In this document: positions 33,590 through 45,248 of the stretch, one piece after another
How the letters are laid out: every line of letters begins with the position of its first letter
Position numbering within the stretch: the stretch's first letter is position 1
Assembly: GCF_030247195.1 (NCBI RefSeq)
Contig: NC_080672.1
Coordinates: 365,048,271-365,112,270, forward strand
Source: Topomyia yanbarensis
Lineage: Eukaryota > Arthropoda > Insecta > Diptera > Culicidae
Reading direction: 5' to 3'
DNA length: 64,000 nucleotides
Notes under the pieces: model-generated
Seen by the model: the letters and a program-made list of their open reading frames with translations, nothing else
Databases searched by the model: none
Told to the model about the DNA's origin: nothing
Position numbers and translations under genes: made by a program

Positions 33590-35035
33590 AACAACCTGTT
33601 TTTCGGTGACTCTTAAACAAAATGTATCTTGTTTGGTTTCAACAAATTAATGCGAGAATTGTGAGGAAGATTGCTATTTCGAACCACCGAAGACAGCGGT
33701 CAGGATATCTACTCAGTATGCTGAGTGTGATAAAACAGTTCCCTTCATGTTGTGTGACTCGTCGGAAGAACAAAAGAAATTGTTACTTTAATTCTTGCTG
33801 TGTGGATCTGTCGAATGATTGAGTCGCAGAAGCAAGAAGTAGTGCTCCAGCCAAATACGGAGGCTATTGACTTCCGGTCTTTTCGCATAAGATCGATCTT
33901 ATGCGAAAAGACCTGAAGTCAATAGCCTCCGTATTTGGCTGGAGCAACATTCATGATGTGAAATATTTGCTGAAGGTGAATATGGAGGTGATGCTTACGA
34001 ACATCGCCTTTAACGAGTTTAACCTTGTCAGGCGTTCAGTACTGATGCCATTTAACAAATTAGCCCAGCGAAACCAGTCATTTTGCATAACAACTTGAAA
34101 CATGTGGTTGATCCTCATATATATGGACGATGAGAAAATCATTGCTCGGCTACAAGATCTGATACCACTTACTTGCACCGTGGCTATTAAAAGATTCCTG
34201 TCACATTTGAAAAAAAAAAATGGTATTTATTATAAAGGACACATCTAGGAAGTAATTCCCTATATATTAAATGGTGTTTTTGTGGTGAAAATCTAGGTGA
34301 ACAGACATATTTCCTCCAACCTGACCCTGCACGTAAAAACTGAATGCGATAGTATTATTTTACACATTATATCTTTGCATATACATAGTCTCCAAAACCA
34401 TTTCCTGAAAAACAAACATTTGCCAAATTTTGGCTGCTGTTCGGATAATATTGACGGCAAAAACTGCGTCTAGTATCTCAAAATCAACGGTCGGCACCAT
34501 CATTGAGGAAGTCGACACTCGTGACCCGTCAGAAATTCGCGAACATGGACATGGCAGTAATCACAATGATGATAAGGAAGTGTACGAGATAGAAATGAAC
34601 ACCACCGCGACACTGTTGGTTAGGAAAAATATTTCTCAGCCTAGTAAATAGTTCTCCACATGCAATCGCTAGTTGTTCGCACGAGATCTGTAGGACAACC
34701 ATTTACGTTTTATCACTTTCATTGTTCACATCATGGAAATATATTGAAGACACAAGGCTTCATTTAGCTAATGCATTGAACCGAATAAAATAAACGAAAT
34801 ATATAATAAAATTGCAGAAGTTTTATAGAAAAGTGAGCTCAAAAACTGTCCCAAAATGAGAACTTTATCGCTAGTGGTTGTGTCTAACAAAACTCAGATA
34901 TCATGTTATATATTAGCCAGAATAAAGTTAGTTAAAGCATAAGCAAATTGCATTTCTGTAATAGGTTAGTGCACTGTACACTTAGTAGAAACATCAGGCA
35001 TCTCACTCAAGCGTGCTAGACAAAAACATTTCCGT
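33590..35035. other. inner-copy-specific segment with unidentified open frames
   Basis: This segment lies between sequence shared with the outer copy (left of 33590, and from about 35035 onward). It contains protein-like frames without known motifs: a 66-codon frame at 33622-33822, a 65-codon frame at 33901-34098, and an acidic 73-codon frame at 34430-34651 (STVGTIIEEVDTRDPSEI). It may be eroded transposase-region sequence lost from the outer copy, or DNA captured by the inner one. Confidence 0.4.
33843..33946. repeat. near-perfect 104-bp palindrome
   Basis: Two 52-base arms meet at GATCGATC (centre between 33894 and 33895) with no spacer. Only one pair mismatches (CTTCCGGTC against CTTCAGGTC). 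The arms include TTTTCGCATAAGATC and GCCAAATACGGAGGCTATTG. Confidence 0.95.
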
Positions 35036-35893
35036 TAGTTGATGACAATATAGTCGAGAAGACAGTTTTTGTTTTCGCGTCATTTTAATGCAATAGTAAA
35101 GTATTTCGGTTGACACTCAATTTCATTTTATGCGGAGAATGCGTTCCGTATTTAAACATTATTAGTCCGCAAATTAGTGATATTTTAAACAATCGAACAA
35201 TAAGCAAGAAAAACACCAAAAAATAAACAAGCCAAAAAGTGGTAAAACAGTAGTTTTTCTGAGGTGTACATCAACCCACGAATTGTATACCGTCGTATAT
35301 TACTAATGTTTTTGACATACAGAAACGTACATAGTAGCGGTAGGACTATCTGTTGTAATTTTATCCTTACTTTTCAACGGATGTCAATTGATGCTAAACC
35401 ACATATTAGTCAATCAGTCATAATAAACTTAATGTTGTAAGCAGTAGCATTTCTGTTTCTTTCGATGGTTTCCAATTAATGTCCATGTAAGTCTAAAAAC
35501 GACGTGACGATAAAGTGAACAAACATCAGTAGCCTATCACGAAGAGCGACTAAAATGTTGTAACTAGTTGAGTCTACAGTCAATAAGTTGGGATTAATGT
35601 TTCGATTTCATGTTTTCGTTTTATTTGTGTTCGTTATGAAATAAAATGAGAGAGATGAGCAGAGATCACGAAGAAAAAGAGAGAGAAAATAATAAATAAA
35701 TTGAAATCGACCCAAGAGCAGCTGTTCTATATTTTCTGGGCACTCAACTACAGAACAACAGAAATCATCAAAGAAAGTTGGCCTTACGTTACTCTTCGGC
35801 AGAGGTGAAGTAAGTGCGATGTATACCCGTCCATGTGTCGGAATAAAAAGATGCTGAAATTATTGAGCTTGTTCATATTAATACTATCTAGTT

Positions 35894-37090
35894 CTTTTTT
35901 CCAATCTAAAGTTTTATTTGAAACGGCTCAATGCGTTAGCACAACTGAGCCGTGGGTCAATAAATAAAAATTTAAAAAAAATCTAAGAATGTCGGTCTGC
36001 CAGATCTTGTTGACGCAGTTTGCTGCTGCGTGTTGAGATCTTTTTCCTTGGTGGTGAGGCCGCTTGGGGGTCATTCAGTCTGCCTTCTCTCGCGTTATCG
36101 TTCCCGTCCATGTCGTCATCGGTACTGCTTTCTTGCTGTTCACGATCAGAGGTTCTTATTTGTTTCTTGTTCTTATGGGTCGCTGTTGTATATCCGTCTT
36201 CATCGGTATTTGCTTCTTTATTGGCGATGCTAGTTGTTGGTTTGGGAGCGGTTGTCGTGGTCGTTGTACCTGCATTATTGGGTAATTGGATCGTTGTTTT
36301 AGGTTTATCTGAAGGTATCGGTGGCTGCTAGTTAGAGTTGGCTGTAGTAGATGAGTTTTGACTAGTTGCTTCGGCGCATGTTTTTCCGTAGTAGGCTGTA
36401 TAGTTACAGAATTGGCATGTTGGGGTCTGCCCGGGATATGTGATTAGCGTTGTTTGCTTATAGGTCACGCCATCCTTCGGTGATTTGCATTCGATAGTCA
36501 TGTAAGAAGGTATTGGTTTAGTCACTCGCATTCTCACAATACGAACGCCGTTGGGAATGCCGGTGAAAAAAATTTTCTAGGTATCATTCGTAATAGATTC
36601 TACTTCTCCATTTGCGACATGATTCGTTTGATGAAATCTTCCTTCGTGCGCGGGGCCAAATCATGGATACGCACGTCCACCATGTCGTTTTCCATATGCA
36701 CGGGGATCTTGATTCTGGTGTTATTAAATTCGACCTCGTGTTGCATGTTGTTCTTTGCAATGAAGTTTTCGGCCTGTGCTAAGCTTCTAAACGTGATCAA
36801 AACACAGTTTTTTACGTGATGTAGCTGAATGTAGGTAACTTCAGCGAGATTAAGCTCAATTTTCACGTTAACTAATTGTTCCACTTCCTGAACTGTTCGT
36901 GTTATCCCGTAGCACAGACACTTTTGCTTCATTTGGCAAACTCATTTCACTCCGCAGCCAGGAGCAACGATACAATTTGTATGTGCACTGATATAGAACA
37001 ATAGCTAGCTTGATTCACTGGTGCCTATAGCCTGCTAAAGCGTAGCAATTTTTTTTGCTTCTGCTTTTTGCGACGTCAGAAGATAGACAT
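35894..37090 (-). mobile_element. ORF1-only LINE copy (about 1.2 kb)
   Basis: Flanked by TCTAGTT at 35887-35893 and 37091-37097. The outer hAT copy has the uninterrupted site CTCTAGTTATTTTGG at about 38615, so the ends are defined by an empty site. On the minus strand a 5-prime leader is followed by an ORF1 (36328-36932) and then directly by a 3-prime tail containing GTGCTAACGCATTGAGCCG and AATAAA. No RT is present. ORF1 resembles the gag-like protein of I/Loa-group LINEs. Confidence 0.8.
36328..36932 (-). pseudogene. gag-like ORF1 of I/Loa-group LINE, frameshifted
   Basis: Two minus-strand frames in series encode it. The first, 36932-36600 (110 codons), has VRIHDLAPRTKEDFIKRIM. The second, 36537-36328 (69 codons), has VRMRVTKPIPSYMTIECKS and a zinc-knuckle-like CQFCNYTAYYGKTC. 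A frameshift at about 36600 and a TAG near 36578 separate them. A Thr/Asp-rich tail continues in other frames toward 36040. Another ATG (MSLPNE) lies about 11 bases upstream of the first frame in a different phase, which indicates a further frameshift. Such proteins bind LINE RNA. Confidence 0.7.
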
Positions 37091-39942
37091 TCTAGTTATT
37101 TTGGTAATACATTTAACAAATTTCACGTACCGTCAAGTCACCAGTTACCGTGCGTTTAGGTGGATTTGACGTGACTTCCAACTCTGTTTTTTATCAAAAT
37201 GAAAACCGCTCTCATAGTCACCGTAAAAATACCTATCTAAATACGTCACAATTTAGAAATAATATAAAACTATTAGCAACAAAACGAGAATAAGTAGTTT
37301 GTTTGGCACCAGTGCACGTTATATGATCAACTTACCGTGTATTTAAAATTTTGATTCAACTTTAGTTGGAATGCTTCAATAAAACGATGAAACGAGAGGA
37401 TTTGGGATCTGGATCTCTCCGATAGATTCAAGGAGCTAGTTCTTTAAATTTCGTGATTTTGAAACAGCACGATGAACGAAATATGCACGGCGACTGGCGA
37501 CTTGAAGGAAAATTAAAAGATATTAGTAATCAGTGTTTTCGTTCGATTTGTAGACAATTTTCTTTAATAAATTAAATTGTGGGCAGTTTCCTTCAGTTTA
37601 TTTAATCATTTAAATTTATATTTTGATCCTATTGATCACCAAAAATCCTCTAATCTCTAATCTACCAGACCAAGGCTAGTCTTGAAAATAGTTTCATTTA
37701 AATAGAACTGGTAATACTCGCAGAACGCAAGACAAAGAAAATAGAAGTTGAACCGTCTCTGGGCATCTACAAATCGCTCGCTAAATCAGAAGATTTTGTG
37801 CGAATTTCGACATTCTCTTCGTTCGAACATTTTATGGATATTTTTCTACTCATTTCGGTTTAGCATCTTCTACGCCTTTTAAAGGTGTAGCTTGGAACAC
37901 CTAGTGTTTTCCAGCACCGTCAAGCATTGTCATATTCGGTTAGCGCATAAACACTGTGAACTCTAGAATATACTTTGTTGTAACGAGAGTAAGTACTATA
38001 ACCTTTCTTGTGACAATGAACATATTTTTAGGATTGTCTTAGATTTGAAATTCATTTCATTATGAGCTTTTCAAAATTTAATTTAGTTTCTAGTGACTAT
38101 ATCAAATTGTCAGAATTAAAAGCTTTATGCAATTTTTTTTAAGCCCCTCCCGAAACAAAATCCTGGCTACGGGCCTGCTTTACTATACACTCAACACGAG
38201 TTCTTTCCGAATTGCGCTCTGATCTTCTCATTTCGTCTTCGTTGCGTTAGGTGCAACAACTTTAATTGAAACTTTTTCCCAAATAGTGATAAAACAAACA
38301 TGTAATCAGACAAACATTACAACTTTCTTCAAGAAATCATACATCTCTTCCAATCTTGATGATGATTGAAAAAAATCAAGAGCTAATTATTTTTATTCAC
38401 AAACAAACCTATTACTAAACAGATTAGTGTTCATATTTGTTTAATGAATTGGCAAAGAGTTTTGCAAAAGTTTTACAGGAAACGGATAATTTGCTGTAAT
38501 TTAAAACAGACAACTCTAAAAGAAAGCCTCGGCAAATTAGGTGCAAGTGCGATGTGTTCTCTTCCATGTGTCGGAAGCAAGTGATGCTGAAATTATTATC
38601 TATGTTTATAGTCTCTAGTTATTTTGGTGGTGTCATCAATGTTATATTTACCAAATTTTATGTAAATTAGAAGCATTGAGTAATCAGTGCTAAGTAATTT
38701 TCTTTCGATTTGTGAATAGATTCTGAGCAGTTTCGCTCAGTAGATTAAATTCTGGGTAGTTTCCATTAGTAGATTAAATCATTGAAATATATATTTGACA
38801 TTGTCCAAAACCCCACGAATTCCGAAATAAAACCTTCAAATAAATAAATAAAACCAAAATGTTCAAATATAATATTTACTTAATCTAGGTAATCTTCTCA
38901 AGTTACAACGGTTTCGCAAGATTGTCAAAAGTCAATAGAGCTAAGGCATTCTTGCTTTGTAGTGAAATCAGTAGTTTTTGCACTCACTTTACATTTTGAC
39001 TTTTACTATAGTTTTAGGGATCTAGGAAAATCAGTCTACGATATTTTTAATTCATAAGTACAATGATATAAAAAGTACCTAAAAAGAATCAACTTAAATA
39101 GATAAAAAGATAGTTATTCTGAGTTGCCTGATAATGTTGTCGAAGATAGTCTTTAACCCATTACCTATGAGAGTCAAATGAAAAAAAACATGTGTTTTTT
39201 CAGGATTGTTTTGATTACGACATGATCAGTATCATTTAAATTGAAAATTTCATAAAGTCGAGTTAACGCAAACTTCGGATGAAGTCAAAGAGCTAGTAAT
39301 AGTAGAAAGAAACCTGATCATGAAAATAGGAGTTGAACCTATTTTCTGCATCTACAAATCGCCTGCCTTATCAGAAGATTTGAAGCAAATTTCGACATTC
39401 ACTTTGTTCGGACATTCTTTGCAACGGTAAACTTTGATTTCACACTGATATATTCCTATTCATGGGGACAACCTTGACGTTGGTTTCGTTCTTCTGATTA
39501 GCAAATGCGTGTAAAGTTTCATGAGACGGATTTTTGGATATTTTTCTACTCATTCCAATTTAGCGTCTTCTACAAATTGTAAAGGTGTATCGAATGTGTA
39601 GCATTTTCAAGCAGCGTAGCATACAGCGTAGCATTTTCAAGCAGTCCTTAATACTTTGAGCTTTTGACTATTCATTTTTGTAACCAGAGAAATTTCTAAC
39701 TTGTAAATCAAAAATAATCAAATTTAATTCGTCGATGCACTATAGCCTTTCTTGTAACAGGCAACATATTATTAGAGTTTTTAGTGTCTATTGTCTTATT
39801 TTTGGAATTGTTTTCACTAAGAACTTTTCATAATTACATTCAGTTTCCAGTGATTGTTTCAAGTCATCAGAATTAATACATTTATGCAATAATTTTTAAG
39901 CCCCTCCCGAAACAAAATCCTGGCTACGGGCCTGCAAGAATG

Positions 39943-40529
39943 TAAAGTATTCTGGACTAAATGTTCACAAGGTGTAGAAAATGTCAAATTGGAAGAAGCA
40001 GACAAATGTCATAGCAAGCGCGGTTGCTTATCAAATCGAACTGCATTGTTATGGATGACAAAGCTTACGACAAGGACGACTTCCGGGGTTTTGCCCTGGA
40101 CATCAATACTTCAGTGTTCAAGTTTACCGTCCCAAACTAGATTTAAGTGAAGAAAATTTCAAATGTTGCCCTAAATTTCTGATCGGGCAGGCGATTTGTG
40201 GGTGTGGTAAAATAGTTCAACTCTCCTTCGGTAGGATCTGGTGTCCGGCCATTATTAACAGCTTGTTAGAATTTGGTGCTAAACCAATTTACTGCACTGG
40301 CACTTAAAATTCATTATCTCCAGTTGAGTAACGCCATGCCAAGTGATCCTTGCATTTTTCGCTAAATCGCCGATTTTTATGAGATATGCTTTATTGTATA
40401 GGGATTATGGTGAATAGATTTTGTTATACGTATGTCGTTAAAACTTCTTTTTTTCGTTAAGATATTAACATTTAAACTTTATTGCATGATAAAATTGTAA
40501 ACTATATATCTCAAAAACTTATAAAAATA
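39943..40529. other. no recognisable gene
   Basis: Follows the right target duplication of the outer hAT element. No gene or repeat boundary is visible until the next element. Confidence 0.4.
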
Positions 40530-40531
40530 TA

Positions 40532-42150
40532 CAGGGTGTTTGGTTCATGGTTAAGAACCTCTCGGGGGGTGATAGACTGTCATATTTGGAGAAAAAAATT
40601 GTTCTACACATGCCATCAAATCTCAACCGTTACAGAGTTATTGAACTATTTGTGTAAAAAACTTATTTGTCTTAAAAAACCCCTAACTCAAGAAGTATAC
40701 TTTGTATTTCAAATATTTTAGGCCCACTGGGAAGGTGAGAAAATTCCGCATTGAGTGATGCCCTTAAACGTTTCAGCTAATGAGTTTAAGTAGCCTTTTC
40801 AAAGTAATTTATTGAAAATTAAACAATTTTGAACGATTTTTCGTTCATTTCTTGAAAATCCTTATAGTTAACCTCATCATTTTAATAACTCAGATTGTTA
40901 GTCTTGATGAGCTGCTTAATTCGTTCTTTGACATGATACACTTACCTTTTCTTATTTTCATGAGTTTGGATTATTCAACTTGGATATTTTTATCTCATTT
41001 TCACTAATACCAGCTCCAATTGAAAAAGTATGGCACTTATTGTACTTTTTTTCTTTTTATTCGAAAGCTAGGAAAATTTTACAGAGAAAAATGTATTAAT
41101 ACCTTTCAGTTAAGTTAGTTTAGTATTCTTTTAGAAGTAAATTAATTTAAAGTTAGTGCTATTATTAGCATTTTCGTTAATTTTCTTATAATAGTAAATA
41201 ATAAACATCACCATTATTATCATGGAAATAATGCATCTCAGCAAGTTCTACAGTTCTTTCTCCATTCAATTATCTCTTTTAGTTTCGACGCAAAATCGTT
41301 TTTATCACATCGTTTCATATGCAAAAATAACGATTTCGAACCCACTACATTTGTGGCGAGGTCATGCTGTGTTACCTATTAAATAGCAGCAAAATCAAAA
41401 GAGATATAGACAAAGTGTCAAATAAAAAGTTATAGAGAACATTTAGGGGCATCAAATGAACAATAGTAACGATAAATTTTGTTGATTAATAATTAGAATA
41501 ATTGAAGACCTCTCCACAAAACACAAATTTTGAGTTATTTCGGTAGTAAAAAATCATTTATTACACTTAACTAAAAGATATTTGTACATACACTGATAGG
41601 ACGTTTTCTCAGCTTTCCAATGAAATCTTGTAAATGACGATATAAAGCACATTTTTTTAGATTAGAGTCTTTTAAGCACTTGAAAGTCGGTTACAGGAAA
41701 AGTATAGTAATGAAATTACAAAGAAATGAGAAGAGATAGGAATATGACGTCCAAGAACAAATTATGATTCGTCCTAAAACCCAACTTTTGGATAATGGAT
41801 ATTGCTATAATCATACTTCATTATTTCGAGAAAATTAGCAAAAACCTCCTCAAAAACACTAACTTTTAACTACTTTACAGCTAAAAGGTAATTAAAACTA
41901 ATTAACCAAAAGATATGAGAACACCATTCAATAGGAAATTTTCTCACCTTTCGAATGGAACTAATAGATTTAAAATACATAGTACACTTTCAAAGTTAGA
42001 AGCATTTTAAGACAAATAAGTTTTTTACACAAAAAGTTCAATAACTCTGAAACGGTTGAGATTTGGTGGTATGTGTAGAACAATTTTTTTCTCCAAATAT
42101 GACAATTTATCACCCCCCGAGATGTTCTTACCCATGAATCAAACTCCTTG
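40532..42150. mobile_element. CAGGGTGTTT element, complete copy C (1619 bp)
   Basis: Left end CAGGGTGTTTGGTTCATGG and right end, read inward, CAAGGAGTTTGATTCATGGG are inverted. The similarity extends inward for about 200 bp through ATATTTGGAGAAAAAAATTG. TA flanks both sides (40530-40531 and 42151-42152). The two halves match copies B (17966-18520) and A (16064-17335) respectively. The frames at 40482-40721 and 41970-42206 are mirror images within the terminal repeats. No transposase is seen, so it is a non-autonomous TA-site element. Confidence 0.85.
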
Positions 42151-42189
42151 TATGTACTGTATAAATGAGTAAATAAGGGCACTTTGCAT

Positions 42190-42780
42190 CTATTTAAAAA
42201 TTTCAATTGTATTTTTTCTTGTGTTCCAACCGCATGATGTTGGATTTGGTGTCATGCTATCCGCGCACATACCAAACAACATACTCACTGTATAACCCTT
42301 TCCGATAGCACAATAATTATCTTCTGCGAACCCTATACGGCGGAGACGCTCATTAATGTATAAAGATTCGTCACGCCTCTTGCCATCACACGAACCAAAC
42401 CCCGATACATTGAATCCGTTATCCATTTTTCCAAGATAGCCGCCAACCAGACTTCCCAAATGAACATCGAACACCATGTTCGTTCTAGTTTTGTGCTCAT
42501 CATAAACCCACATTTCATTTCGTGTGTAAACTCGAACGCGCTAATGCGTACCAAAACACGTACACATGTTCGTCTGCATAACCGAACCCCATGTACGTAC
42601 GCGGTGTTCGTACACACAGGTTCTTGACACTAGTTTTCTCTTTCTATCACTCATCATCACTAGTGTTGACTCATTCTGTGCAGACTTGTCGATGTTCATG
42701 GGAAGACTGCCGCCAACTATGTAAACTTCCTTTGACGAGTAATACTATGGAATATCACAGCAAAAAGCACGTTTTGAAAT
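42190..42780 (-). pseudogene. unidentified coding remnant split by a hAT MITE
   Basis: Minus-strand codons from 42447 down to 42190 form an open, cysteine-containing sequence (GYLGKMDNGFNVSGFGSCDG, then GFAEDNYCAIGKGYTV). Beyond the MITE at 42448-42709 the same phase continues for about a dozen codons (KEVYIVGG). The function is unknown and I recognise no family. It could be a host gene fragment, transposon cargo or an old integrated sequence. Confidence 0.35.
42448..42709. mobile_element. hAT-type MITE inside coding remnant (262 bp)
   Basis: Ends are CAGACTTCCCAAATGAAC and, read inward from the right, CAGTCTTCCCATGAACATCG. CCGCCAAC is duplicated perfectly at 42440-42447 and 42710-42717. The interior contains repeated GTTCGT/ACGTAC words. 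Non-coding. Confidence 0.85.
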
Positions 42781-43225
42781 AAAATTTCTTCTTAACAGTA
42801 AATATAAGTTCATAGAAGAAAAAAAATTATGGGGAGATTTTTTTTTGTAAAAATGTTCTTCTTGAGACTAAAATTTTTTTGACAATCGAATTTTTTTATA
42901 CTATTTTAGACATGCTTCGTTTATTTTTTGTTATCGATTTTTAACATTTCATGTGGATTTTTTTTTCAGAAATTATATTTCAAGCGCAGCACACTTTAAT
43001 GGTGTCCGAATAAGCTAAAAATTACATTGGTTAATTTTTCGAAGAAGTCAAAATTTGTAGAAAATTTTGGTTTGGTGGGATATTAGAATATGGCCATTTT
43101 TATTGGCACCTTCCTTATTGAACATTGGTCATACAAATTTTGGCTTTGAACTTTGAGGCCCCGCTTTAATTTTCAAAATCTTCAAATCTTTTTTAGATTT
43201 TCCCATACTAATTTCTATTACTACA
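42781..43225. other. AT-rich sequence, no gene
   Basis: Poly-T and poly-A rich; no gene or repeat boundary was recognised. Confidence 0.4.
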
Positions 43226-43228
43226 TTT

Positions 43229-43690
43229 TTGCCTTTCTCATATAGAAAGGTTATGCAATCACTCTGAAAAACGTCAACCTAATCCCGGCCCGGAGGGCCG
43301 AGTGTCATATCCCATTCGACTCAGTTCGTCGAGATCGGAAAAAGTCTGTATGTGTGTGTGTATGTGTGTGTATGTATGTGCGTATGTGTCAAATAATGTC
43401 ACTCATTTTTCTCAGAGATGGCTGGACCGATTTGCCCAAACTTAGTCTCAAATGAAAGGTGCAACCTTCCCATCGGCTGCTATTGAATTTTGGATCGATC
43501 GGAATTCTGGTTCCGGAATTACGGGTTTCAGAGTGCGGCCACACAGAAATTTCTCATAAAAACTATAGGAAAAATTAAAAATAGAATTTTTATTTTTGAT
43601 GCTAAATGTATTCAAGGTGCATAAAACGTCGAGATTTGATGCAAACACGAAAAAAATTTGACGAAGATTCACTTTTTTGGATTTTGCACA
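43229..43690 (+). mobile_element. GCCTTTCTC-type MITE with GT microsatellite
   Basis: Starts TTTTTGCCTTTCTCATATAG and AAAGGTTATGCAATCACTC, then CCCGGCCCGGAGGGCCGAGT, ATTCGACTCAGTTCGTCGAG, a GT microsatellite (43346-43386), and ATTTTTCTCAGAGATGGCTG. It is directly followed by another element with the same starting sequence. Confidence 0.8.
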
Positions 43691-44300
43691 TTTTTGCCTT
43701 TCTCATATAGAAAGGTTATGCAATCACTCTGAAAAACGTCAACCTAATCCCGGCAAATTTTTTTTTCGACTCGCATAAGGTTTCTGGATTTTAACAGGGG
43801 CGTAGTTGATGGTTTACGAAGAGGGGTTACACCCCCCCCCCCTCTACTGTTCACTCCCCTCCTTTAAAAATCTCCTTAAATCACCCCTCAGACCACCACC
43901 TCATACCCCTCCCTTTCAACCCCATCATCTTTAAACCACCACTATATTACAAAGCATACCAATTTAAGCTGGGGAGTCGTTCATTCATGGGACTTTCGCC
44001 CTCCTCACATACCCATCCCCGCATGACAAAATGAGTTAGCAAGCAGATAACATTGATCTAATGCTGATTAGGCTAATGGAGTATGATATTTTTTTGTTTC
44101 AAGTGTTTCACCGTCAACACGTAGCTCATCAAGTTCGTGGCTGGCATGCCATTGTGTATAAGTGCAAAGTGTACTAAGAATGTAATGGACATTTCCACAA
44201 TTATGTTGAACATAAAAAGCCTCCGTGCCATAGTTTAGAGAAATGAGAAAGGCACAATTGCACCGCTAGGTGGATTAAAACAGGTTTTTCCTGTTTTATT
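43691..44300 (+). mobile_element. GCCTTTCTC-type MITE, CCACCTAG subfamily, copy 3
   Basis: Starts TTTTTGCCTTTCTCATATAG and ends GAAAGGCACAATTGCACCG, CTAGGTGG, AAAACAGGTTTTTC, as in copies 1 and 2. The middle contains a C-rich tract (43831-43850) and CAGGGGCGTAGTTGATGG at 43796, which may be the end of a further inserted element whose other end was not found. Confidence 0.7.
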
Positions 44301-44637
44301 TCGACTATGTTAGTCACATTTTCTTTTTTACATTTTAACGACATTCAATTAGCTGGAGATTACTGGGTAGGAAAAGTTATGAAAATTAGAGCCATAGTAC
44401 TCAAGTGAGAGCAAGGATGTGAAGTAAACAGATCGGAAAACTAGAAGTGGCAGGGTCATTAGAGCAGGCTTAATATCGTACGGGCTTAATCTTTGTCTTC
44501 TGCTAATGAGGGTCGAGCATAGGCAGCATAACTACGAATCACCCGCGTTCATTAGCATGTGTCGTGGTATAGATAGACGTGTCTGTCTTTACCGTGACAA
44601 CCGACAATTACTAAAAATCTCAAATGCAAGCAAAATG
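44301..44637. other. no recognisable gene
   Basis: Mixed-composition sequence without a supported feature. Confidence 0.35.
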
Positions 44638-44912
44638 CCAGTGGCAGATCCAGTGTGAGGGATCCCCGAGAAATTTCCACTTATTGAGAAGTTACAAAGT
44701 AGTTTCAATTTTATATAAGCTTCAAACGCAAACCAAATTTGGCCACCAAAACTGCTTTTCGTAAGAGAGGCGGGGGGCGGTAAGGTATTTTCGGCGAAAA
44801 AAATATCGGAATCAAAAAAAAAATTAGCGTTGCAGAAAAGGTCGGATATCGTCCTGTAGATGGACAACATTGAAACCGATCGACAATAATCTTTCTATAT
44901 GAGAAAGGCAAA
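44638..44912 (-). mobile_element. GCCTTTCTC-type MITE fragment
   Basis: Ends AATCTTTCTATATGAGAAAG then GCAAAAGG, the family terminus in reverse orientation. GGCAGATCCAGTGTGAGGGA near the left is reminiscent of the variable centre of the CCACCTAG subfamily. The left boundary is uncertain. Confidence 0.5.
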
Positions 44913-45248
44913 AGGATAAATTCAATTCTTTTTATAGTTAGTAAGGACGATAAGTGTTGTGTTTCTATCTCGCATCGCGTTTTAGTGAGTGTCACTGTCA
45001 CTCGTTCAATTTTCAGCATTTTTCAATGACGTTTTGAGAAAACATTGCTCAATTGTGTTATTATTTGGAAATTTAATGAATATAGTAACACTCTCTGTAT
45101 GGCTACAGCAAATTAATAAAAATACGGTTTTTGCGTACAGCGTAATGCACAATGTTCATTCCAAAATAGAAATTTTATACTTTTCTATATCCGCCCCTGG
45201 TCATAACCTAACCTGACTTAATGGTCTCGCGCTAATATATCTAGCCAA

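Larger units (their letters stand above)
33519..38177. mobile_element. inner hAT-like element of the nested pair
   Basis: The ends are the same as in the outer copy (CAGGCACGTAGCCAGAGG and, from the right, CAGGCCCGTAGCCAGGATT), with a different perfect 8-bp duplication, CTTTACTA, at 33511-33518 and 38178-38185. Relative to the outer copy it has about 1.45 kb extra near its left end (33590-35035) and a LINE insertion at 35894-37090. No intact transposase is visible; short frames at 33622-33822, 33901-34098 and 34430-34651 are unidentified. Confidence 0.9.
32980..39934. mobile_element. outer hAT-like element of a nested pair
   Basis: Starts CAGGCACGTAGCCAGAGG and, read inward from the right, CAGGCCCGTAGCCAGGATTT. 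CAAGAATG is duplicated perfectly at 32972-32979 and 39935-39942. Its own sequence is 32980-33518 plus 38186-39934 (about 2.3 kb); the remainder is a second member of the same family inserted at 33519-38177. No transposase is recognised. Both members share long stretches such as CAAAAAGTGGTAAAA, GGGACTAAAATGTTG-like and TCGATTTCATGT. Confidence 0.9.

Noticed and set aside
32980..38177. Tandem duplication rather than nested insertion
   Set aside because: The two elements have different perfect 8-bp flanks and the inner one interrupts sequence whose two halves resume across it.
40482..42206. Paired frames at both ends of the CAGGGTG element as genes
   Set aside because: They are mirror images within terminal inverted repeats and match no transposase.
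43796..45195. Another hAT-like element from CAGGGGCGTAG at 43796 to CGCCCCTG at 45186
   Set aside because: The flanking 8-mers do not match and the inner ends diverge immediately.
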